Shown here: positions 1-8,872 of the stretch, piece by piece | How positions within the stretch are numbered: the first letter of the stretch is position 1 | Layout of the letters: every line of letters begins with the position of its first letter | NCBI RefSeq assembly: GCF_026544205.1 | Contig: NZ_JALNUI010000008.1 | Span: 62,001-126,000 of the forward strand | Direction: 5' to 3' | DNA: 64,000 nucleotides | Source of the DNA: Curtobacterium sp. GC_Cur_3 | GTDB lineage: Bacteria > Actinomycetota > Actinomycetes > Actinomycetales > Microbacteriaceae | Program-made: the position numbers and the translations under genes | Notes under the pieces: generated by a model | Seen by the model: only the letters and a program-made list of their open reading frames with translations | Told to the model about the DNA's origin: nothing | Databases searched by the model: none

Positions 1-1
1 G

Positions 2-286
2 CGCCACGTGGTCCCGAACTCGCTCGCACCGGTCATCGTCGTCGCGACGGTCTCGCTCGGCACGTTCATCGTGGCCGAGGCCACCCTGTCGTTCCTCGGC
101 ATCGGCCTGCCGCCGTCGTCCCTCAGCTGGGGCCTCGACATCGGCACCGCGCAGTCGTCGATCCGCACCAACCCGGCGACCATCTTCTGGCCGTCGGCAG
201 CCCTGTCCATCACCGTGCTCGCGTTCCTGCTCCTCGGAGACGTGGTCCGCGACGCACTCGACCCGAAGGCGAGGGCCCGCCGATGA
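2..286 (+). CDS. ABC peptide transporter permease, C-terminal end (partial)
   Basis: The window opens inside this gene; only the last 94 codons are visible. The reading begins RHVVPNSLAPV, the end of the EAA cytoplasmic loop by which DppC/OppC-type permeases touch their ATPase. It is followed by FIVAEATLSFLGIGLPP, which is typical of the penultimate part of these proteins, and a last membrane segment before LGDVVRDALDPK. The same block recurs in the complete permease at 4799-5743, which supports the family call. The stop overlaps the ATG of the next gene (ATGA), so permease and ATPase are translationally coupled parts of one importer operon that starts outside the window. The substrate, probably oligopeptides, is inferred from the family only. 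Confidence 0.9.
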   Translation, partial: RHVVPNSLAPVIVVATVSLGTFIVAEATLSFLGIGLPPSSLSWGLDIGTAQSSIRTNPATIFWPSAALSITVLAFLLLGDVVRDALDPKARARR

Positions 287-2025
287 GCGAGACGCTGACC
301 GAGCCGGCCGCCCGCCGTACCCGCGGCGACGGCGCACCGCTCCTCGAGATCTCCGGCCTGGAGATCGGCTTCAAGACCCAGGGCGGCTTCGTGCAGGCCG
401 TCCGCGGTGTCGACCTCACCCTCGAGCAGGGCGAACGCCTCGCGATCGTGGGCGAGTCCGGCTCGGGCAAGTCCACCAGCGCGCAGGCGATCATCAAGCT
501 GCTGCCGGGCGCCGGGCAGGTGACCGCCGGGTCGATCAAGTTCAACGGTCGTGAGCTCGTCGGCCTCTCCGACAAGGAGATGTCGGAGATCCGCGGCAAG
601 GAGATCGGCTACGTCCCGCAGGACCCGATGTCGAACCTCAACCCGCTGTGGACCATCGGGTTCCAGGTCGAGGAGGCCATCCGTGCGAACGGCATGGCCA
701 CCGGCAAGAAGGCCGTGCGCGAGCGTGCGATCGAGGTCCTGCAGGAGGCCGGCCTCGGTGACGCCGCGACCCGCCTGAAGCAGTACCCGCACGAGTTCTC
801 GGGCGGCATGCGCCAGCGCGTGCTCATCGGCATCGGCCTGTCGAGCCGTCCGCAGCTGCTCATCGCCGACGAGCCCACGAGTGCGCTCGACGTCACCGTG
901 CAGCGCGTGATCCTCGACCACCTCGAGACGCTGACCCGCGACTTCGGCACCAGCGTGCTCTTCATCACGCACGACCTCGGCCTCGCCGCCGAGCGCGCCG
1001 AGAAGCTCGTCGTGATGTACAAGGGCCAGGTCGTCGAGGCGGGGCCGTCGAAGGAGATCCTCGGCAACCCGCAGCACCCGTACACGCAGCGCCTCGTCGC
1101 CGCGGCGCCCTCGCTCGCGAGCCGTCGCATCCAGTCGAAGGTGCAGCACCAGCGGGTCGACATCGCCGACGCCGGCAGCGACGACGCCGAGCTCATCGCC
1201 CGCGCCCAGCAGCGCGAGCACCAGCCCACGCGGGACCTCATCGTGGTGAAGAACCTCGAGAAGGTCTACAAGCTGCGCGGCAAGAACCTCGCCTCGCGCG
1301 AGCTCAAGGCCGTCGACGACGTGTCGTTCTCGATCCCGAAGGGCACCACCACGGCGCTCGTCGGTGAGTCCGGTTCGGGCAAGTCGACCGTCGCGAAGCT
1401 CGTCCTGCAGCTCGAGGGCATCACCAGCGGCACGGTGCAGTTCGACGGCATCGACATCGGCGCGCTGAAGGGCAAGGAGCTCTTCGACTTCCGCCGCCGC
1501 GTCCAGCCGGTGTTCCAGGACCCGTACGGCTCCCTCGACCCGATGTACAACGTCGGGAACACCATCGCGGAGCCGCTCGTCACGCACAGCATCGGGGACA
1601 AGGCCTCGCGCCGTGCCCGGGTCCGTGAGCTCCTCGACCAGGTCGCCCTGCCGGCGTCCATGGTGAACCGCTACCCGAACGAGCTCTCCGGCGGACAGCG
1701 GCAGCGCATCGCGGTCGCCCGTGCGCTGGCGCTGAAGCCCGAGGTCATCGTCCTCGACGAGGCGGTCTCGGCGCTCGACGTCCTCGTGCAGGGCCAGATC
1801 CTCGACCTGCTCACGGAGCTGCAGTCGGAGCTCGGTCTGACCTACCTGTTCATCACGCACGACCTCGCCGTCGTCCGCCTCGTCGCGGACAACGTCTGCG
1901 TCATGCGACAGGGTCGGATCGTGGAGACGGCGACGACCGACGAGGTCTTCGCCAACCCGCGCGAGCAGTACACGCAGGACCTCCTGGCGGCCATCCCCGG
2001 CGCCGGGTTCGAGTTCGGTCGCTGA
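283..2025 (+). CDS. Fused double ATPase of a peptide ABC importer
   Basis: A 580-residue protein joining two ABC nucleotide-binding domains, equivalent to DppD plus DppF in one chain. The first half has Walker A GESGSGKST near residue 57, signature FSGGMRQR and Walker B with DEPTSALD. The second half has Walker A GESGSGKST near residue 361, signature LSGGQRQR and DEAVSALD, a variant of the usual DEPTSALD. A fused ATPase lets a single polypeptide power the permease pair. It overlaps the upstream permease stop by four bases and is the last gene of that operon. The protein acts on the cytoplasmic face of the membrane. The short N-terminal tail before residue 18 looks disordered. Confidence 0.93.
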   Translation: MSETLTEPAARRTRGDGAPLLEISGLEIGFKTQGGFVQAVRGVDLTLEQGERLAIVGESGSGKSTSAQAIIKLLPGAGQVTAGSIKFNGRELVGLSDKEMSEIRGKEIGYVPQDPMSNLNPLWTIGFQVEEAIRANGMATGKKAVRERAIEVLQEAGLGDAATRLKQYPHEFSGGMRQRVLIGIGLSSRPQLLIADEPTSALDVTVQRVILDHLETLTRDFGTSVLFITHDLGLAAERAEKLVVMYKGQVVEAGPSKEILGNPQHPYTQRLVAAAPSLASRRIQSKVQHQRVDIADAGSDDAELIARAQQREHQPTRDLIVVKNLEKVYKLRGKNLASRELKAVDDVSFSIPKGTTTALVGESGSGKSTVAKLVLQLEGITSGTVQFDGIDIGALKGKELFDFRRRVQPVFQDPYGSLDPMYNVGNTIAEPLVTHSIGDKASRRARVRELLDQVALPASMVNRYPNELSGGQRQRIAVARALALKPEVIVLDEAVSALDVLVQGQILDLLTELQSELGLTYLFITHDLAVVRLVADNVCVMRQGRIVETATTDEVFANPREQYTQDLLAAIPGAGFEFGR

Positions 2026-2084
2026 TCCTGAGCGACGACGAGGCCGGACGACCGATCGTCCTCCGCGGTGGCCGCGGGGGACTC

Positions 2085-2579
2085 GTGTCGTCCGGCCTCG
2101 CGGCGTTCCTGGGCCTCGCACTGCTCGTCGACGCGGCCGTGCGGGGGAGCTGGGACGTCGTCCTCACGGCGATCGGTCCGGTCGCGGTCGTGCTCTGGGG
2201 CATCTGGGTCCTCATGGTGCGGCCATCGGTCCGGGTCGCCTCGGAGGCGCTCACCGTCGTCAACCCGCTGCGGCGGACCGTCGTGCCGTGGGGCCGGGTC
2301 GCCGACGTCCGGATGCGGTACCAGATCGTCGTGGAGACCGACGACTCTCGCCGTCTGACCTGCTGGGGCGGACCCACACTGCCGCGGCCGAAGCCTGCCC
2401 GCCGCGGGGAGCGCCCCGTGATGCCCACCTCCGGGGAGCTGACCGTGGTGCTCGACGCCTGGGCCGTGGCCCGCGACCGGGGCGTCGGGACCGGGCGCGT
2501 GGTCCGGTCCTGGGACCGCGCGGCGGTCCTCGCCGGCGTGGTCGCCGTCGTGCTGCTGGCCGTCTCGCTGCTCACCTGA
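2085..2579 (+). CDS. Small PH-domain-like membrane protein
   Basis: About 164 residues: two hydrophobic segments at the N terminus, a beta-rich stretch from VRPSVRVASEALTVVNPLRR onward, and a final C-terminal membrane segment. This layout fits actinobacterial bacterial-PH-domain membrane proteins of unknown function. The same organisation, with similar wording around EALTVVNPLRR and WGRV, is found in the protein at 8873-9436, so the two are paralogues. GTG 2085 is the only ordinary start codon in the frame near here, but the frame stays open back to the preceding stop and a CTG at 2028 would give a better N terminus, so the start is uncertain. It lies 59 bp behind the double ATPase and may be cotranscribed with it. 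Confidence 0.7.
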   Translation: MSSGLAAFLGLALLVDAAVRGSWDVVLTAIGPVAVVLWGIWVLMVRPSVRVASEALTVVNPLRRTVVPWGRVADVRMRYQIVVETDDSRRLTCWGGPTLPRPKPARRGERPVMPTSGELTVVLDAWAVARDRGVGTGRVVRSWDRAAVLAGVVAVVLLAVSLLT

Positions 2580-2586
2580 CCAGCTG

Positions 2587-2632
2587 ACGGACGGGAGGCC
2601 CGGTGCCAGCTGGCACCGGGCCTCCCGTCCGT
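2587..2632. terminator. Perfect 46-bp palindrome, bidirectional terminator
   Basis: Two exact 23-base arms meet with no spacer at the centre CAG|CTG; the inner part reads CGGTGCCAGCTGGCACCG. It sits between the converging ends of the PH-domain gene and the minus-strand ATPase gene. There is no T-run, which is usual for high-GC actinobacteria. The same core recurs at 26507-26538 and 60477-60524. Confidence 0.85.
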
Positions 2633-2643
2633 GGTGGGTGCGG

Positions 2644-4806
2644 TCAGGCGCTCGCGGTCGCGCGCTCCGTCAGCAGGTGGTTCTGGTCGGTCTGCACGCA
2701 CGCGACCCCGCGCCCGTGCACGTCCTGCAGTGCCGGGTCGATCGTGCGGCACTGCTCCTGCCGGCCCTCGTCGAGGAGCTGGTACAGCGGGCAGCGCGTG
2801 CGGAACCGGCAGCCGTCGATGCGTTCGGTCGGCGACGGCAGGTCACCGTCGAGCAGGATGCGTCCGCGTGCCGCCTCGGCGTCCGGGTCGGGGACCGGGA
2901 CGGCGGACAGCAGCGCCCGCGTGTAGGGGTGCTGCGGGTCCGCGAAGACCTTGTCCCCGTCGCCGTACTCGACGATGCGGCCGAGGTACATCACGGCGAC
3001 GTCGTCGGCGATGTGCCGGACGACGGACAGGTCGTGGGCGACGAACAGGTAGGACAGCCCGAGGCGGTGCTTCAGGTCCTCGAGCAGGTTGATCACGCCG
3101 GCCTGCACCGAGACGTCGAGGGCCGACACGGGCTCGTCGAGCACGAGGATGCGCGGTTCGACGATCAGCGCGCGGGCGATCCCGATGCGCTGTCGCTGTC
3201 CGCCGGAGAACTCGTGCGGGTAGCGGTCGATGTAGCTCGGCTCCAGGCCGACCAGGGCGAGCGAGTCCTGCACCCGCCGACGGATCTCGTCCTTCGCGAC
3301 ACCCTGCACGGTCAGCGGTTCACCGATCACCGTGCCGATGTCCAGGCGGGGGTCGAGCGAGGCCATCGGGTCCTGGAAGACCACCTGGATGTCGCTCCGC
3401 ATGGCCAGTCGGTCGCGCTTGCTCAACGTGCCGGTGTCGACGCCGTTGACCGTGATGCTGCCCTGCTGCGCGCCGGCGAGCTCGAGGATCTCCATGATCG
3501 TGGTGGTCTTGCCGCAGCCGGACTCGCCGACCAGGCCGAGGACCTTGCCGCGCTGCAGCTCGAACGAGATCCCGTCGACGGCGTGCACCTCGCCGATGCG
3601 CCGGCGGAAGACCGAACCCTTGGTGAGGGGGAAGGTCTTCACGACGTCGTCGAGCCGGAGCACCACGTCGTTGCCGTGGTCGACGGTGGCCTCGGGGACG
3701 TCCTCGGGCCGGGGGAAGATCTCCGACCGCTCCAGTGTGCCGGCGGCGATCTCGTCGCGGCGGATGCACGCGGCGGTGTGGTCGACGAGCACGGCCGGTG
3801 CCGCGAGCGAAGCGCCTGTGGCCAGGTCGGTCGCACTGCCGGCCGCGGTGCCGCCGACGCCGGCGTTCGTGATCGACGGGGCCAGCAGCGCGGGCTCGCC
3901 GTCCCGGCAGGCGTCGATCGCGGCGGGGCAGCGGTCGGCGAACGGGCAGCCGGTGGGACGGCTCGTCAACAGCGGCGGACGGCCCTCGAGGGGGACGAGT
4001 CGCTCCGTGCGCGGCGCCGTCATGTTCGGCATCGAGCGGAGCAGGCCGATCGTGTAGGGCATCACCGGCTCGCGGAACAGCTCGCGGACCGGAGCCGTCT
4101 CGACGATCCGTCCCGCGTACATCACCGCGACCCGGTCGACGTTGCCCGCGACCACACCGAGGTCGTGGGTGATCAGGACGACGGCCGCGCCGGTCATCTC
4201 CTTCGCCGTCTGCAGCACGTCGAGGATCTGCGCCTGGATCGTCACGTCGAGCGCGGTGGTCGGCTCGTCGGCGATGATGAGCTTCGGGTCGTTCGCGATC
4301 GCGATGGCGATCATCGCGCGCTGCCGCATGCCGCCGGAGAACTCGTGCGGGAAGGCGTCGAGCCGTCGCGCGGCGTTCGGGATGCCGACGACCTTGAGCA
4401 GCTCCTCGGCGCGGGACCTGGCGGCCTGTGCGGTCAGGGAGCGGTCGTGCAGGCGGAGGCCCTCGACGATCTGCTGCCCGATCGTGTACACCGGCGTCAG
4501 CGCCGACAGCGGGTCCTGGAACACCATCGCGATGTCACGACCGCGGAGCCGGGACATCTCGCGGTCGTTCATCCCGACGAGCTCCTGCCCGTCGTACTTG
4601 ATGCTGCCCGTGACCTGCGCCGAGGACGGCAGCAGGCCCATGACGGCCATCGACGAGACGGACTTGCCGGAGCCGGACTCGCCGACGATCCCGAGGAACT
4701 CGCCCTGGCGCACCTGGTAGTCGACACCGCGGACGGCGTACACCGGCTTGCTCCTGGGGTTGAACGTGACGGACAGGTCCGAGACGGAGAGGAGGGGGTC
4801 AGTCAC
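2644..4806 (-). CDS. Fused double ATPase of a second peptide ABC importer
   Basis: A 720-residue DppD-DppF fusion. Half one has Walker A GESGSGKSV near residue 41, FSGGMRQR and ADEPTTALDV, then the oligopeptide/dipeptide C-terminal domain with cysteines in TGCPFADRCPAAIDAC. Half two has GESGCGKTT near residue 412, FSGGQRQR and DEPVSALDV, ending in a second cysteine-bearing tail (CRFRTRCPLY). It is longer than the other fusion at 283-2025 because both halves keep the C-terminal oligopeptide domain; that domain and its cysteines are typical of OppD/DppD. The GTG start overlaps the upstream permease stop by eight bases (GTGACTGA), so translation is coupled. It is the last gene of the three-gene minus-strand operon. 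Confidence 0.94.
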   Translation of the reverse strand: MTDPLLSVSDLSVTFNPRSKPVYAVRGVDYQVRQGEFLGIVGESGSGKSVSSMAVMGLLPSSAQVTGSIKYDGQELVGMNDREMSRLRGRDIAMVFQDPLSALTPVYTIGQQIVEGLRLHDRSLTAQAARSRAEELLKVVGIPNAARRLDAFPHEFSGGMRQRAMIAIAIANDPKLIIADEPTTALDVTIQAQILDVLQTAKEMTGAAVVLITHDLGVVAGNVDRVAVMYAGRIVETAPVRELFREPVMPYTIGLLRSMPNMTAPRTERLVPLEGRPPLLTSRPTGCPFADRCPAAIDACRDGEPALLAPSITNAGVGGTAAGSATDLATGASLAAPAVLVDHTAACIRRDEIAAGTLERSEIFPRPEDVPEATVDHGNDVVLRLDDVVKTFPLTKGSVFRRRIGEVHAVDGISFELQRGKVLGLVGESGCGKTTTIMEILELAGAQQGSITVNGVDTGTLSKRDRLAMRSDIQVVFQDPMASLDPRLDIGTVIGEPLTVQGVAKDEIRRRVQDSLALVGLEPSYIDRYPHEFSGGQRQRIGIARALIVEPRILVLDEPVSALDVSVQAGVINLLEDLKHRLGLSYLFVAHDLSVVRHIADDVAVMYLGRIVEYGDGDKVFADPQHPYTRALLSAVPVPDPDAEAARGRILLDGDLPSPTERIDGCRFRTRCPLYQLLDEGRQEQCRTIDPALQDVHGRGVACVQTDQNHLLTERATASA

Positions 4807-5743
4807 GATTGGCTCCGGAGGTGGGGTCGATGGCGTCGCGCAGGGCGTCGCCGAGCAGGCTCGTGGACAGGACGGTCGCGACGAGGGCGGCCGCGGGCAG
4901 GACGAACAGCCAGGGTCGGGTGACCGCGGACTGGCTGCCGGCGGCGAGCAGCGTGCCGAGCGACACGTCCGGCACCTGGATGCCGAAGCCGAAGAAGCTC
5001 AGGGTGCTCTCCGCCAGGATCATCGCGCCGACGCCGAGCGTGGCGTCGATGATGAGCAGCGACGCCACGTTCGGCAGGATGTGCCGGCGGATGATCGTGA
5101 AGCTCGGTACGCCCATGAACCGGGCTGCCTTGACGTAGTCGCGCTCGCGCAGCGACATCGTCTGGCCGCGGATCACGCGCGCCATGATCATCCAGTTGAA
5201 GATCGCCAGGCCGACGATGAGTGCCACCCAGGTCAGGTTCTTGAACACCGGGCTGAGGAGCACCAGCGCGTAGAACGACGGGATGACCAGCAGCAGGTCG
5301 ATGGCCCAGACGATCGCCCGGTCGGCGAACCCGCCGAAGTACCCGGCGATCGCGCCGATGATCCCCGCGATGAGCGTGGAACCGGGGCCGGCGATGAGCC
5401 CGATCAGCAGCGACTTCTGCAGCCCGACGAGGGTCTGCGCGTACAGGTCCTGGCCGATGTCGTTCGTGCCGAACCAGTGCGATCCGCTCGGGCCCTGGCC
5501 GAACGCGAGTCCGTCGGAGTCCACCGCGTTCCAGTGGTAGAGCAGTGGCCCCACGAACGCCCAGAGGATGATGAGGATGAGTGCAGTCGCGCCGATCCGG
5601 GCGCGCCACGTGCCGAGCACCTTGCGCCAGAACGGCGTGCGGCGGCTGACGGCGTCGACGACGTGCGCCGGGACTCCGGCGTTGCCGTCGCCGGGGTCGC
5701 CGGCGGTGGTCGTCGTGGTGGGGTCGAGAAGCGACACGGTCAC
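4799..5743 (-). CDS. Peptide ABC importer permease, DppC type
   Basis: 314 residues. A polar N-terminal tail with TTTTT is followed by one membrane helix, a periplasmic-side region ending GTNDIGQDLYAQTL (a hallmark of DppC/OppC proteins), then five more helices. The EAA loop reads RERDYVKAARFMGVPSFTIIRRHILPN and contacts the ATPase. The GTG at 5743 was chosen because it overlaps the upstream permease stop as GTGA; GTG 5737 is the only close alternative. The 3' end overlaps the ATPase start. Together with the two neighbours and the lipoprotein at 6976-8694 it forms a complete importer. Confidence 0.92.
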   Translation of the reverse strand: MTVSLLDPTTTTTAGDPGDGNAGVPAHVVDAVSRRTPFWRKVLGTWRARIGATALILIILWAFVGPLLYHWNAVDSDGLAFGQGPSGSHWFGTNDIGQDLYAQTLVGLQKSLLIGLIAGPGSTLIAGIIGAIAGYFGGFADRAIVWAIDLLLVIPSFYALVLLSPVFKNLTWVALIVGLAIFNWMIMARVIRGQTMSLRERDYVKAARFMGVPSFTIIRRHILPNVASLLIIDATLGVGAMILAESTLSFFGFGIQVPDVSLGTLLAAGSQSAVTRPWLFVLPAAALVATVLSTSLLGDALRDAIDPTSGANRD

Positions 5744-6723
5744 ACCCTCACTCGCGGGTCGAGCGCCGCGTAGAGCAGATCGGCGAGCGTCCCGGCGATG
5801 AGCACCAGGATCGCGGTGAACAGGATCGTCCCGGCCGCTGCGTTGATGTCGTTGTTGGTGATGCTGGTGACGAAGTACTCGCCCATGCCGTGCCAGCTGA
5901 AGACCAGCTCGGTCACGCTCGCACCCGTCAGGATCAGCCCGAACGAGTACGCGAAGAACGTCGACATCGGGATGAGGGCGACGCGGACACCGTGCCGCAT
6001 GATCGCCGAGCCGCGCGTGCGGCCCTTCGACCGGGCGGTCCGGATGAAGTCGTTGGAGAGCACGTCGAGCATCGCGCTCCGCTGGTACCGCGAGTAGCTC
6101 GCGATCGCGCCGATCGTCAGGGAGATCGTCGGCAGCAGCAGGTGCACGAGCCGGTCCCCGAGGCTGCCGAGGAAGCCGCCTCCCACCCCGGGCGTGTACT
6201 CGCCCGTGAACCGGATGACCTGCGTCCCGACGGCGCTGTTCAGCCCGGTCGCCAGGATCATCAGCACGACCGCGATGACGAACACCGGCGTGGCCAGCAC
6301 CGCGAAGGACAGGTAGGTGGACACCTGGTCCGACGTCTTGTACTGCCGCACCGCGTTCCACACGCCGAGCAGGACGCCGAGGACGGCCCCGAGCAGCGCG
6401 CCGATGATGAGCAGCCGCAGCGACGTCCCGGAGCGGGAGATGATGTCGGCCGTCACGGCGGTGTTGCGCGTGCTGATGCCGAGCGACCCGTGCGTGACGA
6501 GGTCCACCCACCAGTTCCACGTGCGGACCAGCACCGGGACGCCGGGGTCGGCGCCGAGCCTGGCGAGTGACGCGTCGATCGTGTTCTGCGGGACGGGGGG
6601 ATTCCTGCCGTAGAACCGCGCTGCCGGGTTCAGGGTCGCGCTGGCCAGGATGTATCCGAGCGTCGTCGCGACGATCGTCAGGATCACGTAGTTGACGATG
6701 CGTTTCGCGATGAATGCGAGCAT
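5740..6723 (-). CDS. Peptide ABC importer permease, DppB type
   Basis: 327 residues beginning MLAFIAKRIVNYVIL, the normal start of DppB/OppB permeases: one helix at the very N terminus, a large outer loop, then five helices. The EAA-like loop is SNDFIRTARSKGRTRGSAIM. The reading frame is open further upstream to 6831, but ATG 6723 was chosen because family members begin exactly at this helix. It is the first gene of the minus-strand operon and diverges from the binding-protein gene across about 250 bp that should hold both promoters. It overlaps the next permease by four bases. Confidence 0.92.
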   Translation of the reverse strand: MLAFIAKRIVNYVILTIVATTLGYILASATLNPAARFYGRNPPVPQNTIDASLARLGADPGVPVLVRTWNWWVDLVTHGSLGISTRNTAVTADIISRSGTSLRLLIIGALLGAVLGVLLGVWNAVRQYKTSDQVSTYLSFAVLATPVFVIAVVLMILATGLNSAVGTQVIRFTGEYTPGVGGGFLGSLGDRLVHLLLPTISLTIGAIASYSRYQRSAMLDVLSNDFIRTARSKGRTRGSAIMRHGVRVALIPMSTFFAYSFGLILTGASVTELVFSWHGMGEYFVTSITNNDINAAAGTILFTAILVLIAGTLADLLYAALDPRVRV

Positions 6724-6891
6724 TGGCGGTTCCCAGGGGTCGATGACCGTCCGGCCGGACGGCGCTGTCGGTGACGACAGGTTAGCCGCACCGCAGCCCT
6801 CACGCGGCACGACGGGCGCAACGCTAGACAACGCCTGTTACAGCCTTGTTTCGATTCACGTCAAGGGGACGCCGACCGCCTCGGGGTGTGG

Positions 6892-6897
6892 CTATGG
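6892..6897 (+). promoter_or_regulatory. Candidate -10 for the peptide-binding lipoprotein gene
   Basis: TATGGT matches the actinobacterial TANNNT -10 pattern. It would start a transcript near 6904 with a leader of about 70 bases, ending in the ribosome site AAAGGGA at 6960-6966. No convincing -35 was seen. Confidence 0.5.
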
Positions 6898-6975
6898 TCT
6901 CTCCCAACAGGCACGGCGACGGGGGTCGTCGTGATCGGCGCGATCTGCGCGAAACAACGAAAGGGAATCCTCGCC

Positions 6976-8694
6976 ATGCGAATGAGGATGAAAGCAACGG
7001 CCGTGCTCGCCGTCGCGGCGGCTTCGGCCCTCGTGCTGGCCGGCTGCTCCGGCGGCGGGAACGCCGGCAACGACACCGCCGCGGTCAAGACGTCGTCACT
7101 GAAGTCGACGGGCTGGACCACCGCGGACCGCGGATCGATCAAGGACGGCGGCTCGATCACGCTGCCGATCGACACCGCTCCGGCGAACTGGCAGCTGTCG
7201 AACCTCGACTCGGGGACGGTCGACGACAACACCATCGCCGGCACCTACCTGCCCGGGTTCATCCAGTTCAAGGAGAACGGGCAGTGGGAGCCGAACAAGG
7301 ACTACGTCGACTCCATCAAGCTGACGAAGGACTCGCCCCAGACCGTCGAGATCAAGATCAACCCCAAGGCGGTCTGGTCCGACGGCACCCCGATCACCGC
7401 GAAGGACGTCGAGGCCAACTGGAAGGCCCTCAACGGCACGAACAAGGACTTCGCGCCCCTCGCCACCAACGTGTGGGAGGACGTCGACTCCGTCACGCAG
7501 GGCGCGACGCCGCAGGACGTGACCGTCACCTTCTCCAAGGTCAACGCCGACTGGCCGTCGGTCTTCACGGCGATCTACCCGACGTGGGCGGTTGACACCC
7601 CCGCGCACTTCAACACCGCGTGGGCCAAGGGCCCGTACGCCGCTGACGGCAAGACCTACGTCTCCGCCGGTCCGTACATCCTGAAGTCCTTCGACGCCAA
7701 CGGTGGCGTCGTGACGTTCGAGAAGAACGCGAAGTGGTGGGGCGACGCGCCGAAGCTCGACACGATCATCTTCAAGACGGTCTCCCGTGACGGTGTCGCC
7801 CAGGCGTACGCCAACAAGGAGCTCGACGCGTTCAACCTGAACGGCAGCGCGGACAACTTCAAGACGGCCAACTCCCGCAAGGACTCGAAGGTCGAGCGCT
7901 CGCTCGGCACCACCCAGCGTCAGATCACGCTGAACGGCACCTCCGACGTCTTCAAGGACCAGGACGTCCGCCAGGCCTTCGCGCAGGCGATCAACCGCAA
8001 GGTGCTCGCCCAGGCGATCCTGTCGCCGGTCAAGAGCCCGGGTGACGTGCTCAACAGCCTCGTCTACCTGCCCGGCCAGAAGGGCTACGAGGACCAGGTG
8101 TCCTCCGTCTACGGCTACAGCACCGACAAGGCGAAGTCGAAGCTCGAGGACGCCGGCTGGAAGATCGGCTCCGACGGCTACGCGACCAAGGGCGGCAAGG
8201 AGCTCGACGTCCGCTTCGTCATCCCGTCGGACAACCCGAACTCGGCGAACATCGCGCAGCTCGTGCAGCAGCAGACGAAGCTCGCCGGCTTCAAGACGAC
8301 GATCGACACCGTGCCCACCGACGACTTCTTCACGAAGTACATCACCACGACGACGCGTGACTTCGACGCGACGTACTTCGCGTGGCAGGGCACCCCGTTC
8401 CCGATCTCCTCGCTGAAGTCGATCTACTACCCGGCCGATGCCGGCCAGAACTACACCGGCGTCACCGACTCCTCGCTCGGCGCGGCGTGGGACAAGGCCA
8501 ACGGCGAGCTCGACGCGGACGCCCGCGTCAAGGACGCCCAGGCGATCGACAAGAAGATCGTCAAGGTCGCCGGCACCATCCCGCTGTTCGCGGAGCCGTA
8601 CGCCTGGGGTGTGCGCAAGGACCTCGTGAACTACGGTCCCGCGCAGTTCCAGCAGTCGTCCGTCAAGTGGCAGGACGTCGGCTACAAGAGCTGA
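6976..8694 (+). CDS. Peptide-binding lipoprotein of an ABC importer (SBP family 5)
   Basis: 572 residues. A signal peptide ends in the lipobox LVLAGC with Cys24, so the protein is tethered to the outer face of the membrane. The body follows extracellular solute-binding family 5, with NPKAVWSDGTPITAKDVEANW near the N-terminal third and a long two-lobe fold. ATG 6976 was chosen from the frame open since 6886 because it follows AAAGGGA by nine bases and starts a proper MRMRMKATAVLAV signal. It is divergent from the permease operon 5740-4799-2644 and very probably delivers substrate to it. Peptides are the likely ligands; opines or nickel are less likely alternatives within the same family. Confidence 0.93.
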   Translation: MRMRMKATAVLAVAAASALVLAGCSGGGNAGNDTAAVKTSSLKSTGWTTADRGSIKDGGSITLPIDTAPANWQLSNLDSGTVDDNTIAGTYLPGFIQFKENGQWEPNKDYVDSIKLTKDSPQTVEIKINPKAVWSDGTPITAKDVEANWKALNGTNKDFAPLATNVWEDVDSVTQGATPQDVTVTFSKVNADWPSVFTAIYPTWAVDTPAHFNTAWAKGPYAADGKTYVSAGPYILKSFDANGGVVTFEKNAKWWGDAPKLDTIIFKTVSRDGVAQAYANKELDAFNLNGSADNFKTANSRKDSKVERSLGTTQRQITLNGTSDVFKDQDVRQAFAQAINRKVLAQAILSPVKSPGDVLNSLVYLPGQKGYEDQVSSVYGYSTDKAKSKLEDAGWKIGSDGYATKGGKELDVRFVIPSDNPNSANIAQLVQQQTKLAGFKTTIDTVPTDDFFTKYITTTTRDFDATYFAWQGTPFPISSLKSIYYPADAGQNYTGVTDSSLGAAWDKANGELDADARVKDAQAIDKKIVKVAGTIPLFAEPYAWGVRKDLVNYGPAQFQQSSVKWQDVGYKS

Positions 8695-8703
8695 CCGCAC
8701 GAC

Positions 8704-8743
8704 CAGGAGGGGCGCACCACCGACCGGTGGTGCGCCCCTCCTG
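8704..8743 (+). terminator. Strong hairpin terminator after the binding-protein gene
   Basis: Nineteen-base perfect arms (CAGGAGGGGCGCACCACCG at 8704-8722 and its complement at 8725-8743) around a two-base loop, starting nine bases after the stop codon. No T-run follows. Confidence 0.88.
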
Positions 8744-8782
8744 CGTGTGTGCGCGGTCCGCCGTCGTCACTGTCCACCCCGC

Positions 8783-8826
8783 CGGCCGGGAGGCTCGTGC
8801 CGGGCCCGCCCCGCGCCTCCCGGCCG
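8783..8826 (-). terminator. Hairpin terminator for the minus-strand PH-domain gene
   Basis: Twelve-base arms CGGCCGGGAGGC and GCCTCCCGGCCG enclose a 20-base GC-rich loop. It lies 46 bases past the stop of the gene at 8873-9436 and carries the GGGAGGC arm seen in several other terminators of this window. Confidence 0.7.
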
Positions 8827-8872
8827 CGCGCCCCGGCAGCCGAGAGCGGGGGAGCGCCGGGGGAGTTCCGGG

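Noticed and set aside
2638..4923. A 761-residue open frame opposite the second double ATPase
   Set aside because: Its translation is rich in Arg, Asp, Val and His without motifs; the minus strand has two complete ABC ATPase domains. It is a GC-rich shadow.
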